Source: Ruminococcus flavefaciens (GTDB lineage: Bacteria > Bacillota > Clostridia > Oscillospirales > Ruminococcaceae). Taken from it: DNA of 33,884 nucleotides. The notes under the pieces are model-generated. The model had not been told where the DNA came from. It ran no database searches and worked only from the letters and a program-made list of their open reading frames with translations. Below, piece by piece: positions 1 through 8,670 of the stretch. Each line of letters starts with the position of its first letter. Positions within the stretch are counted from its first letter, which is position 1. Made by a program: the position numbers and the translations under genes. The stretch is from NCBI GenBank assembly GCA_902766595.1, contig CACXEJ010000120.1:1-33884 (forward strand), read 5' to 3'.

Positions 1-590
1 CTACAACAGACTTCGAGTACCTCTTCCCGTTCGGCTGGGGCGAGCTCTGGGGCGTTGCTGACAGAACAGACTACGACCTCACTCAGCACATCAATACCAG
101 CGGCAAGTCTCTCGAGTATTTCGATCCTGAGACAAACGAGAAGTACATTCCTTACGTTATCGAGCCTTCACTCGGCGTAGAGAGACTCTTCCTCTCGATC
201 GTTACAGAGGCTTACGACGAGGAGGAGATCGTTTCCACAGACAAGAACGGCAACGAGAAGAAGGAAGTCCGCACAGTAATGCACTTCCACCCGGCTCTTG
301 CACCGTTCAAGTGTGCAGTTCTTCCGCTTGTTAAGAAGCTCACTCCCAAGGCTGAGGAAGTATACGAGATGCTTTCCAAGAAGTTTATGGTCGACTTCGA
401 CGAGGCTGGTACTATCGGTAAGAGATACCGCCGTCAGGACGAGATCGGAACTCCCTTCTGTATCACATACGACTTCGATACACTTGAGAAGGATAACTGC
501 GTTACAGTCCGCGACCGTGACACAATGCAGCAGGAGCGTGTGGCTATCGACGACCTCGTTGCTTACCTCGAAGCAAAGATGGCATTCTGA
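1..590 (+). CDS. glyS: Glycyl-tRNA synthetase, C-terminal part (5' truncated by window edge)
   Basis: The reading frame is open from base 3 to a TGA at 588-590, so about 195 C-terminal residues are present. The enzyme charges tRNA-Gly with glycine in the cytoplasm. The visible part starts in the class II catalytic core ([19 protein letters not shown], then motif 3-like [14 protein letters not shown] with its conserved Arg) and continues into the anticodon-binding domain ([47 protein letters not shown]). This layout is that of the single-chain dimeric GlyRS, not the alpha/beta tetrameric form. A short charged insertion (about [12 protein letters not shown]) precedes the anticodon-binding domain. 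The gene is followed at once by a strong terminator, so it ends its transcription unit. Identity is confident; the start lies outside the window. Confidence 0.95.
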   Translation, partial: TTDFEYLFPFGWGELWGVADRTDYDLTQHINTSGKSLEYFDPETNEKYIPYVIEPSLGVERLFLSIVTEAYDEEEIVSTDKNGNEKKEVRTVMHFHPALAPFKCAVLPLVKKLTPKAEEVYEMLSKKFMVDFDEAGTIGKRYRRQDEIGTPFCITYDFDTLEKDNCVTVRDRDTMQQERVAIDDLVAYLEAKMAF

Positions 591-615
591 GTATACTATT
601 ATAATATATAAAAGA

Positions 616-640
616 CAGGCACCTTCGGGTGCCTGTTTTT
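616..640 (+). terminator. Intrinsic terminator of glyS
   Basis: A perfect 8-bp stem (CAGGCACC at 616-623 with GGTGCCTG at 628-635) closes a UUCG tetraloop and is followed by a T run. It lies 26 bases after the glyS stop. Confidence 0.92.
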
Positions 641-1162
641 ATGCTCCGGAGACTGTGAAATATCTGTCAAAATCGCCTCTGACCAAAAATTGCGATGGAC
701 GTCCGAAAGGTTTCCGGACGGCAAAAACAATATGCCGTTCGGTATAGATTTTAACCGGTTTGTCATTTTTTTGAGGGCTCCTGAATATGATTTTACAGAG
801 CAGAAAAAGCGCATAAATTGTGGAGGTCGGTTCTCCGGAGGACTGATTTTTATGATTTTCAGAGTATAAAAGGTGGGTGGAAACGCCTTGAAATATACTG
901 AGAGTATTCACAAAAAGGTGCTGATTGTAACGTTTTTGTAATTTTTAGTTGCTATATCATTTGATTTATTAACTGTGAATTTACATAAAGTTTACATCGA
1001 GTACATATAATATGTGCTATTTTACACTTTTGCTCGCGTTTTCCTCTTTCGTTTTTAGGCTGAAAATGGAATTGTTCCCAAAACTATTGCCATTTTCTGC
1101 GGTTTGTGTTATCATTAGCACGTCCCCGAAAGAGGGACGCAAATTCACGAAAGGATGAGTAG
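641..1162. other. Gene-free region upstream of the cell-wall hydrolase
   Basis: No convincing gene is seen in these ~520 bases. The open frames present lack ribosome-binding sites and recognisable protein sequence. Structure that can be seen: a hairpin CGTCCG (700-705) with CGGACG (715-720); an inverted repeat of about 11 bp, one mismatch, at 1059-1069 and 1090-1100 (GCTGAAAATGG against CCATTTTCTGC); and a 6-bp stem CGTCCC/GGGACG at 1121-1139, just before the ribosome-binding site of the hydrolase. The last two could form a structured 5' leader. I do not recognise a known riboswitch in it. Confidence 0.5.
980..1011 (+). promoter_or_regulatory. Possible promoter for the cell-wall hydrolase gene
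   Basis: A perfect TATAAT lies at 1006-1011. The best -35-like hexamer is TTTACA at 980-985, but the 20-bp spacing is longer than the usual 16-18. If real, it gives a leader of about 145 nt. Weak call based only on the -10 match and position. Confidence 0.3.
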
Positions 1163-1996
1163 ATGAGAGAAGCAAAAAACGTAGCGACTATCCTCGGTAC
1201 AATTGCTGTTTGTCTTATCAGTGGGCTTATGGTTGCCGACAAGGCAGCTCCGAATGTAAATTCAAGCAATATGGTGGAAATCGAAGAGCCCGCAAGTGAA
1301 GAGATGACAGTCGCTGCAATTCAAACTTCTGTTAGCACTACAACCGCGATCGTAACAACAACGGCAGCTACAACTACAATTGAGCTGACCACCACAACAA
1401 CTGCTCCGGCAGAAACAACAACCACAACAACCACCGCCCCCGAGATCGTAACCGAGGCGGTACAGGAAATCACACCTGAGGAGCTTCCCCCCGAGCCCGC
1501 CGCAGAGCCCGAGGCACCAGCCGAAGCCCCCGCACCTGAAGAGCCTGCTGAGGAGATAACAGAGACAGAAACTCCCACAGAGCCCGAAACCGAACCTGAG
1601 ACTCAGCCTGAAACTCAAGCCGATGAGCGCATACAGGAGCTCGTGCTTGATGAAGAGGACAGTCTTCCTATATCCGACGAAGATTTCGTTGTACTCTGCA
1701 ACGTGGTTGCACACGAGGCAGGTTCCAACTGGATCTCCGAGAACGACAAAGCTAAAGTCGTTGAGGTTATTATGAACAGAGTACACAGTGACCTGTTCCC
1801 TAATACCATTACTGACGTGCTCACACAGCCCGGTCAGTTTACAGGAAGTGAGACTTATGCATTCAACGGCAGCTTTATGCCCTATGTGACAGAAGCTGTT
1901 CAGAACGCTGTAAGACTTTACTTCAATCAGCCCGAAGCCTTTGAAGATGGTTATTTATACTTCTGGGGCGACGGCATACAGAACCATTTCAGATAA
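1163..1996 (+). CDS. Secreted SleB-like cell-wall hydrolase with Thr-rich linker
   Basis: 277 residues. An N-terminal hydrophobic segment (about residues 7-25) acts as signal peptide or membrane anchor. Residues ~55-95 are extremely Thr-rich, and ~95-155 are Pro/Glu/Ala-rich with PET-type repeats. These form a long extended linker of the kind seen in Clostridia surface proteins, possibly O-glycosylated. The C-terminal domain (~165-277) resembles the cell wall hydrolase / spore-cortex hydrolase family (SleB, Hydrolase_2): VVAHEAGSNW with Glu185 as the candidate catalytic acid, VVEVIMNRVHSDLFPNTITDVL, QPGQFTG, and a C-terminal YFWGDGIQNHFR. It probably cleaves glycan strands of peptidoglycan outside the cell. 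The start ATG has an AAAGGA site 7 bases upstream. Single gene with its own terminator. Family membership is confident; a spore role is not shown. Confidence 0.85.
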   Translation: MREAKNVATILGTIAVCLISGLMVADKAAPNVNSSNMVEIEEPASEEMTVAAIQTSVSTTTAIVTTTAATTTIELTTTTTAPAETTTTTTTAPEIVTEAVQEITPEELPPEPAAEPEAPAEAPAPEEPAEEITETETPTEPETEPETQPETQADERIQELVLDEEDSLPISDEDFVVLCNVVAHEAGSNWISENDKAKVVEVIMNRVHSDLFPNTITDVLTQPGQFTGSETYAFNGSFMPYVTEAVQNAVRLYFNQPEAFEDGYLYFWGDGIQNHFR

Positions 1997-2030
1997 ACTG
2001 CTGAATGGTCCTGATCGCTAACAGATATGA

Positions 2031-2064
2031 AAAGTCCGGTCAGATTTCCAGCCGGACTTTTTAT
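2031..2064 (+). terminator. Terminator of the cell-wall hydrolase gene, with an alternative overlapping stem
   Basis: AAAGTCCGG (2031-2039) pairs with CCGGACTTT (2052-2060), followed by T-rich sequence. The right arm can also pair perfectly over 13 bp with a second copy downstream (2050-2062 with AAAAAGTCCGGCT at 2075-2087). The site therefore has two mutually exclusive hairpins, the second suited to stopping minus-strand transcription. Confidence 0.8.
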
Positions 2065-2122
2065 TTTGCACTGAAAAAAGTCCGGCTGTCCACAATGCTT
2101 GCGAAGAATAATCGTTAAAGTA

Positions 2123-2151
2123 TTGACATATGCGGCAGGATTTGGTATAAT
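2123..2151 (+). promoter_or_regulatory. Consensus sigma-A promoter of the polysaccharide operon
   Basis: TTGACA (2123-2128), 17-bp spacer, TATAAT (2146-2151), with an extended -10 TG at 2143-2144. Perfect match to the vegetative promoter consensus. Predicted start near 2158, about 45 bases before the leader ORF. Confidence 0.93.
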
Positions 2152-2203
2152 AGTATAGAGTCTGCGTTTTGCAGGCGGTGTATATAGATATAAGGAGACT
2201 ACA

Positions 2204-2245
2204 ATGGACTGGCTGAAAAGCGGTCCGGAATATTATGAACAGTAA
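2204..2245 (+). CDS. 13-codon leader ORF overlapping the sugar transferase start
   Basis: ATG at 2204 is preceded by the best Shine-Dalgarno of the region (AAGGAG, 2192-2197, 6 bases away). It encodes MDWLKSGPEYYEQ and stops at 2243-2245. The next gene starts at 2235 in a different frame, inside the end of this ORF, and has no good Shine-Dalgarno of its own. Ribosomes finishing the leader would end 8 bases past the next ATG, a classic layout for translational coupling. No runs of a single amino acid suggest classical attenuation. An alternative is that it is chance, or marks a sequencing frameshift; the sugar transferase N-terminus looks complete from 2235, so I favour coupling. Confidence 0.5.
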   Translation: MDWLKSGPEYYEQ

Positions 2246-3620
2246 AAGAGACTTGTATAAACGATTTGTCACCTTCGGTGCTGCGATGGTGCTGCTCGGA
2301 GCTCTGACAGGGATTTTTGCGCTCGTATGGTATCATTCATACGTTGACGCTATCGTTCTGCCGTATTACAGACGAGGAAACTGGGTGCTCATAGGCATCT
2401 ACTGCCTGCTTACTGCACTCTTCTTCAAGGTCTACGGCGGATTTAAGCTTGGCTATCTGAAAAAGACTGATATGCTGTATTCCCAGACTATATCTATGGT
2501 CTGCGTGAACGTCGTGGCGTATTTCCTGATAAGCCTTATCGGACGTCACTTTATGGACGCTTCACCGATCGTATTTATGACCTTTGTGGATCTTTTGTTC
2601 ATCTTCCTGTGGACACTGCTCACCGGAAAGATCTACTTCATACTGTATCCGCCGAGAAAGCTCATCATACTCTACGGAAGCCATCAGGCTGCCGCGCTCG
2701 TTCTGAAAATGAGCCAGCGTGTGGACAAGTATATGATCTGCGAGTCGGTAAGCATAAACGAGTCTGAGGAGGTCATCAGGGAACAGATCCTGAAATACGA
2801 GGGCGTCATCATCTGCGATATTCCGGCTGAGCTTCGCAACGATTATCTCAAATTCTGCTTCGAGAACTCTCTCCGTGCCTATATCGCGCCGAAGATCTCG
2901 GATATCATAGTCAGAGGCGCTGACGATATACGCCTCTTCGATACGCCGCTCCTTCTCTGCCGCAACTACGGTCTTGACTTCGAGCAGAGGTTCGTTAAGC
3001 GTATCTTCGATATAGTTTTCTCGCTTATCGCACTCGTTCCGGCTGCACCGTTTATGCTCATATCGGCACTCGCGGTCAAGCTCTACGACAGAGGACCTGT
3101 CCTCTATAAGCAGAAACGCCTTACTATCGATCACAAGGAATTCTACGTCTACAAATTCAGGAGTATGATCGTCGATGCGGAAAAGGACGGCAAGCCCCGT
3201 CTCGCCTCCGAGGAGGACGACCGTATCACTCCCGTAGGAAAGATACTGAGAAAATTCAGGATAGACGAATTCCCGCAGCTCCTCAATATCCTTAAGGGCG
3301 ATATGTCCGTAGTCGGACCGCGTCCGGAAAGACCGGAGCTCACCGAGGAATACAAGAAGGAAATGCCCGAGTTTGAGTACCGTCTCAAGGTGAAAGCCGG
3401 TCTGACGGGCTATGCTCAGGTAACGGGCGTTTATGACACTTCACCCTATGACAAGCTGAAAATGGACCTGATGTACATAGAGAACTACTCTGTGCGTATG
3501 GACCTTCAGATAATACTTATGACGCTGAAAACTATGCTGTTTCCGGGAAAGACAAATGCGGAGACAGAAGAGGGCATACTGCCCGAATTTACAAATAACA
3601 GCGCCAAAAAAGGAGAATGA
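2235..3620 (+). CDS. Undecaprenyl-phosphate sugar phosphotransferase (exopolysaccharide priming)
   Basis: 461 residues. It transfers a sugar-1-phosphate from a nucleotide sugar to undecaprenyl phosphate at the inner face of the membrane, the first step of surface polysaccharide assembly. The N-terminal half has four or so membrane segments (about 15-35, 50-68, 85-105, 112-135) and a soluble nucleotide-binding-like region (~140-245), as in WbaP/EpsL-type long forms. The C-terminal bacterial sugar transferase domain (~255-445) shows a re-entrant hydrophobic segment after KRIFDIVFSLIALVP, YKQKR, YKFRSM, the Asp344-Glu345 catalytic dyad in RIDEFPQLLN, GDMSVVGPRPERPE, KAGLTGYAQV and DLMYIENYS. First structural gene of the operon, entered through the overlapping leader ORF; ManC follows after 3 bases. 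The sugar transferred cannot be told from sequence. Confidence 0.92.
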   Translation: MNSKRDLYKRFVTFGAAMVLLGALTGIFALVWYHSYVDAIVLPYYRRGNWVLIGIYCLLTALFFKVYGGFKLGYLKKTDMLYSQTISMVCVNVVAYFLISLIGRHFMDASPIVFMTFVDLLFIFLWTLLTGKIYFILYPPRKLIILYGSHQAAALVLKMSQRVDKYMICESVSINESEEVIREQILKYEGVIICDIPAELRNDYLKFCFENSLRAYIAPKISDIIVRGADDIRLFDTPLLLCRNYGLDFEQRFVKRIFDIVFSLIALVPAAPFMLISALAVKLYDRGPVLYKQKRLTIDHKEFYVYKFRSMIVDAEKDGKPRLASEEDDRITPVGKILRKFRIDEFPQLLNILKGDMSVVGPRPERPELTEEYKKEMPEFEYRLKVKAGLTGYAQVTGVYDTSPYDKLKMDLMYIENYSVRMDLQIILMTLKTMLFPGKTNAETEEGILPEFTNNSAKKGE

Positions 3621-3623
3621 CAA

Positions 3624-4688
3624 ATGAAGATCACGGCAGTTATAATGGCTGGCGGAAGAGGAGAACGCTTCTGGCCAAAGAGCAGAAATTCCTGCCCCAA
3701 GCAGTTCCTCTCACTCACTTCCGACGGAGAAACTATGATCAGAAAGACTGTAAACAGACTCAAGCCTATGGTCGCAGCAGAGGATATCTTTATTGTTACA
3801 AATGCGGCTTATAAGGATCTCGTTAAGGATCAGCTCCCGGAGGTGCCCGAGGAAAATATCCTCGCTGAGCCCTGTGCAAGGAACACTGCTCCCTGTATCG
3901 CGTTTGCGGCTGCTGTTATCGGCAGAAAGTACGACGATGCGGTTATGCTCGTGCTTCCCTCAGACCACCTCATAGGCTATGAGGACATATATATCAGCAC
4001 CCTCAAGAAGGCTGTGGCAGTTGCCGAGCAGGGCAAGAATCTCGTTACTATCGGCATCACTCCCACTTACCCCGAAACAGGCTACGGCTACATCAACTTC
4101 GGAAATGAAGCCGGCAGTGCCTACGAGGTCGAGCGCTTTGTAGAGAAGCCCGATCTCCCCACAGCAAAGAAGTATCTCGCTTCCGGAAAGTACCTCTGGA
4201 ACAGCGGTATGTTCGTATGGAAGATCTCGTCCATTATGGCTGACCTCAAGGAGTTTATGCCCGACATCTACGAGGGCGCGCTCCGTATCGGAGAGAGCTT
4301 CGGCACAGACAAGTTCACAGAGACTCTCGTCAAGGAGTTCACAGCGTTCACATCTGAGTCGATCGACTTCGGCATTATGGAAAAGGCAAGCAATATCTAC
4401 ACTATCCCCGGCAGCTTCGGCTGGGACGACGTCGGAAGCTGGCTCGCTGTTGAGCGTATAAACGAGACCGACGACGACAAGAATTATGTTGACGGCGACG
4501 TTATCACAGTTGACTCCAAGCGCACTACTATCTGCGGCGGAAAGCGTCTCGTTGCCGCTATCGGTACAAGAGACATCATCATCGTCGATACAGACGACGT
4601 TCTGCTGGTATGCTCCAAGAACAATACCCAGGACGTAAAGAAGGTCATTGCCCAGCTCAAGGAGCACGGCAGAAACGAACTCATATAA
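3624..4688 (+). CDS. manC: Mannose-1-phosphate guanylyltransferase
   Basis: 354 residues. It makes GDP-mannose from mannose-1-phosphate and GTP, supplying the next gene. The nucleotidyltransferase signature is at the N-terminus (VIMAGGRGERFWPKSRNSCPKQF, residues ~6-28), followed by AEPCARNTAPC, VLPSDH (~111-116), the sugar-binding PETGYGYI, VERFVEKPD (~165-173), WNSGMFVWK and SIDFGIMEK. It has only the guanylyltransferase and a short beta-helix tail, without the phosphomannose isomerase domain of bifunctional AlgA types. The ATG has AAAGGAG upstream, inside the end of the previous gene, so the two are tightly co-transcribed. No phosphomannomutase is in the window; it must be encoded elsewhere. 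Confidence 0.93.
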   Translation: MKITAVIMAGGRGERFWPKSRNSCPKQFLSLTSDGETMIRKTVNRLKPMVAAEDIFIVTNAAYKDLVKDQLPEVPEENILAEPCARNTAPCIAFAAAVIGRKYDDAVMLVLPSDHLIGYEDIYISTLKKAVAVAEQGKNLVTIGITPTYPETGYGYINFGNEAGSAYEVERFVEKPDLPTAKKYLASGKYLWNSGMFVWKISSIMADLKEFMPDIYEGALRIGESFGTDKFTETLVKEFTAFTSESIDFGIMEKASNIYTIPGSFGWDDVGSWLAVERINETDDDKNYVDGDVITVDSKRTTICGGKRLVAAIGTRDIIIVDTDDVLLVCSKNNTQDVKKVIAQLKEHGRNELI

Positions 4689-4712
4689 ATCCGGACTTTG
4701 AAAAGTCTTTAA

Positions 4713-5774
<1,062 letters not shown>

Positions 5775-5783
5775 AATTAACGC

Positions 5784-5811
5784 AAAGGGGCGGAGAAGTC
5801 CGTCCCTTTTT
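5784..5811 (+). terminator. Hairpin terminator after gmd (probably partial)
   Basis: An 11-bp stem with one G.U pair (5784-5794 with 5799-5809), GAAG loop, and a short T run. No promoter is obvious before the next gene at 5847, so read-through would set the ratio between the sugar-nucleotide genes and the glycosyltransferases. Confidence 0.8.
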
Positions 5812-5846
5812 AGGTTAGAGGGGGATTTCCCCGGAGAGGTGACGAA

Positions 5847-6995
5847 GTGAATATACAGTTCGATGCACTGCCGCTCGTAAGCGACAAAATGTCGGGTATA
5901 GGCTGGTGCGAGGCAGGTCAGACAATGGCTCTGGCAAAGCTTCACCCGGAAAACAGCTATTCCTATAATTTCTTCTCGCGCAGGGACGATCATATCAAAA
6001 TGGAGCGCCTTGCTCCGTTCATCGGCAGCGGTATAAAACCGGAGATCGTACATTTTTCGGGATATATGTACCGTGCGGCTTCAACGTTCGTACCGGTGCC
6101 GTATTCGCATTTCTTTGGCAAAAAAGCCGATATAACCCACTTTTTCAACTACATCGTGCCGCCGGGAGTCCACGGAAAGACCGTCGTGACGGTACACGAT
6201 ATGGTGTATAAGGCTTTTCCGGAGACAGTCCGCGGAAGAACGATGATGATGCTGAATACCGGACTGAAAAAGTCTATGAAGCGCGCTGACATCATTGTTA
6301 CAGACTCAGAGTTCTCAAAGCGCGAGATAGTGAAATACTTCCCTCAGCACGAGGAAAAGATAAGGGTAGTGCCCTGCGGCGTTGACCTTGAGAAGTTCCG
6401 TCCGTGTGAGGAGCCGGAGCGCATACCGGCTGTAAAGGAGTCGCTGGGCATCGAGGGAGACTACTTCCTCTACCTCGGCACTATCGAGCCGCGAAAGAAC
6501 CTCGAACGCCTTATCAGCGCCTATAACGCTCTTGTGAAGAAGCTGGGAGAGAAGTGTCCGAAGCTGGTGCTCGCCGGCGGAAAGGGCTGGCTCTACGACG
6601 GCATATTCGCGCGCGTGGAGCGTCTCGGGCTCACAGACAAGGTGATATTTACGAAATACGTTCCCTCAGAGGATATGAACCCGCTTATGTGCGGCGCACT
6701 GGCATTTGTTTTCCCGTCGCTGTATGAGGGCTTTGGTATGCCGCCGCTCGAGGCTATGGCGTGTGGAGTACCGGTGCTTGCTTCCGGGGAGGCTTCCCTG
6801 CCGGAGGTTACCGGAGACTGCGCTGTGATATGCGACGCATTTTCCGTGAAGAGCATCGCTCAGGGGCTCTACCGTCTCTACAAGGACGAGGCTCTCAGAA
6901 AGGACCTCTCCGCCCGCGGACTCGAACGCGCAAAAACATTCACATGGGAGCGCTCTGCGGAGATACTCTGGAGCGTCTATGAGGAGCTGATGTGA
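5847..6995 (+). CDS. GT4 family glycosyltransferase (mannosyltransferase-like)
   Basis: 382 residues, GT-B fold. It should add a sugar from a nucleotide donor, probably GDP-mannose or GDP-D-rhamnose given the neighbours, to the lipid-linked oligosaccharide on the cytoplasmic side. C-terminal half: LYLGTIEPRKNL, LAGGKGW, VFPSLYEGFGMPPLEAMACGVPVLAS with the EX7E pair Glu294/Glu302, and SLPEVTGDCA. N-terminal half: MSGIGWCEAGQ and VVTVHDMVYKAFPE, both common in the MtfB/WbaZ-like branch. Start is GTG at 5847, preceded by GGAGAGG at 7 bases; no better ATG exists upstream. The stop overlaps the next gene by one base (TGATG). Donor and linkage are not determinable from sequence. Confidence 0.88.
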   Translation: MNIQFDALPLVSDKMSGIGWCEAGQTMALAKLHPENSYSYNFFSRRDDHIKMERLAPFIGSGIKPEIVHFSGYMYRAASTFVPVPYSHFFGKKADITHFFNYIVPPGVHGKTVVTVHDMVYKAFPETVRGRTMMMLNTGLKKSMKRADIIVTDSEFSKREIVKYFPQHEEKIRVVPCGVDLEKFRPCEEPERIPAVKESLGIEGDYFLYLGTIEPRKNLERLISAYNALVKKLGEKCPKLVLAGGKGWLYDGIFARVERLGLTDKVIFTKYVPSEDMNPLMCGALAFVFPSLYEGFGMPPLEAMACGVPVLASGEASLPEVTGDCAVICDAFSVKSIAQGLYRLYKDEALRKDLSARGLERAKTFTWERSAEILWSVYEELM

Positions 6996-7516
6996 TGAAG
7001 GTGTTCAAAACCGTGCTGAAGGTAATTGCAGCCGCCGCTCTTATAGGAGCAGTTGTTGTAAAAAGAGTTGAGAGAGGCAGCCGCAGGATATTTATCGGCG
7101 ATCATAGCAGCAACCATATCTATCTGGCAATTTACTTTATCGCATGGCTGTGTATAGGTATCCTGCTGTTAATGTTTCTCAGGGAGAAGAAAAATACCGA
7201 TGAAGCTCCCAAGTCAAAGCTCAGGAAGGTCCTTCCTGTACTGGCAGCCTGTCTGGAAGTTGGACTGACTATACTCGTTCCGCTGATGCTCCTCTTCAGA
7301 AATCTTGACAAGCCGGAGCGTATCAAGAGCCCTGACGGAGATCATTATATCATCAGAGTCGAAAAAGACGACTGGTTCGGAAATACAAAGTATAACTTCT
7401 ATGTCAAGGATAAGGGGGTAGTCTACCGCTATATCTTCGACAGCGACAAGCCGAATCCGGAGCTCAGCTGGAATGACAAGGGCGTTGGATTCAACGGTGA
7501 ACTATATGAATACTGA
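6995..7516 (+). CDS. Small membrane protein of unknown function in the polysaccharide operon
   Basis: About 173 residues. Three hydrophobic stretches (about residues 8-22, 42-60 and 75-100) are followed by a soluble tail of ~70 residues rich in aromatic and charged residues (SPDGDHYIIRVEKDDW, then NKYNFYVKDKG-type repeats and a final ELYEY). The tail reads like a small beta-rich extracytoplasmic domain. I do not recognise a family. ATG at 6995 overlaps the stop of the previous gene (TGATG) and has GAGGAG upstream; a GTG one codon earlier is possible. The context suggests a role in polysaccharide assembly or sensing, but nothing in the protein proves it. Confidence 0.75.
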   Translation: MKVFKTVLKVIAAAALIGAVVVKRVERGSRRIFIGDHSSNHIYLAIYFIAWLCIGILLLMFLREKKNTDEAPKSKLRKVLPVLAACLEVGLTILVPLMLLFRNLDKPERIKSPDGDHYIIRVEKDDWFGNTKYNFYVKDKGVVYRYIFDSDKPNPELSWNDKGVGFNGELYEY

Positions 7517-7525
7517 GGTGAGAAA

Positions 7526-8659
7526 ATGAGCGGAAACAGGCTCAGGGTACTCGAAGTGAATAAAGCCTACTATCCGCATACCGGAGGCATCGAGACTGTT
7601 ATACGGCAGTATTCCGAGGAGCTGAGCAGGGTATGTCCGGCTGATGTCAGGGTGCTCGTATGCCGCGACGGCAAGGGAAAGGGCAGTCACGAAAAGCTCA
7701 ACGGCGTTGACGTCACCCGTGCTGCAAGTATGGGAACATACTTCAAGTGTCCGCTGTCGCTGGATTTCATCAGGAAATTCCGGAAAATGGCGAAGAGAGC
7801 CGATGTCGTGCATATACACGTCCCGTTCCCGCTCGCGGACGCAGCTCTGCTGCTGTCGGGGTACAAGGGCAGAGTGGTCGTGTCGTGGCACAGCGACGTC
7901 GTAAAGCAGAAGAAGCTGCTGATGTTCTACAAGCCCTTTATGAAGAGCCTGCTGAAACGTGCCGACCGCATACTCGTTGCTACGGAGGGACACATCGAGG
8001 GCTCGGCTTACCTCAAGGATTACAGGGAAAAGTGCCGTGTGCTGCCATACGGAATAGTTCCCGGAGCCTACCTCAGAGTCCCGGAGGGCACGGTCCTCTC
8101 CGACCGCTGCACCGACAAAAGCAGCGTAAAGCTGCTGTTTACCGGACGGCTCGTCTACTATAAGGGAGTGGACGTTCTGCTCAGGGCTATGAAGCAGACG
8201 GAGGGCTGTGAGCTGTTCATATCCGGCGAGGGCGACCTCGAAGCCGGTCTGAAGGAATACGTCCGCGAAAACGGTCTTGAGGAGAGAGTACACTTTATGG
8301 GCTTTCTTCCGCAGACCGAGCTCCGTCAGGCGTTCAGGGAATGTGATATATTCGTTCTCCCCTCAGTCGAGAGGAGCGAGGCTTTCGGCATAGTCCAGCT
8401 CGAGGCTATGGTCTACGGCAAGCCCGTCATAAATACGGCGCTCCCGTCGGGAGTTCCCTATGTGAGCCTTGACGGCGTTACCGGACTGACTGTTCCGCCG
8501 TCCGATCCGGACAGCCTTGCAGAGGCGATAAATACTCTTGCAGGCGATGAAGCTCTCCGCAGCGCTATGGGTAAGGCTGCGGCGGAGAGAGTTAAGAATG
8601 AATTCAGCGAGATAAAAGTGATAAAGAAGCTCTGCGGCATACTTTCCGGAGAGCAGTAA
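7526..8659 (+). CDS. GT4 family glycosyltransferase
   Basis: 377 residues with the glycosyltransferase family 4 layout. N-terminal acceptor-side domain: VNKAYYPHTGGIETVIRQYSEEL, with the Gly-Gly loop typical of the family, and VVHIHVPFPLAD. C-terminal donor domain: LLFTGRLVYYKGVDVLLRAM, FISGEGDLE, FVLPSVERSEAFGIVQLEAM with EX7E at Glu285/Glu293, GKPVINTALPSGVPYV, and LTVPPSDPDSLAEAI. Likely adds mannose or D-rhamnose to the growing repeat unit. The ATG follows GAGGTGAG by a few bases and starts 9 bases after the membrane-protein stop. It is only distantly similar to the other GT4 at 5847, so the two probably make different linkages. Confidence 0.88.
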   Translation: MSGNRLRVLEVNKAYYPHTGGIETVIRQYSEELSRVCPADVRVLVCRDGKGKGSHEKLNGVDVTRAASMGTYFKCPLSLDFIRKFRKMAKRADVVHIHVPFPLADAALLLSGYKGRVVVSWHSDVVKQKKLLMFYKPFMKSLLKRADRILVATEGHIEGSAYLKDYREKCRVLPYGIVPGAYLRVPEGTVLSDRCTDKSSVKLLFTGRLVYYKGVDVLLRAMKQTEGCELFISGEGDLEAGLKEYVRENGLEERVHFMGFLPQTELRQAFRECDIFVLPSVERSEAFGIVQLEAMVYGKPVINTALPSGVPYVSLDGVTGLTVPPSDPDSLAEAINTLAGDEALRSAMGKAAAERVKNEFSEIKVIKKLCGILSGEQ

Positions 8660-8670
8660 GGGGGCATAAT

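Noticed and set aside
1121..1145. GGGACGCAAA after a GAAA-containing stem, reminiscent of a c-di-GMP-I (GEMM) riboswitch
   Set aside because: The first half of the GEMM core (GGCAAACC and the closing stem) is missing, so only a 6-bp hairpin remains.
1262..1786. Long open frame on the minus strand opposite the Thr-rich linker (Cys/Gly/Ser-rich protein)
   Set aside because: It is the antisense of ACA/ACC/GAG-rich codons of the hydrolase gene, has no ribosome-binding site, and its composition follows from the linker.
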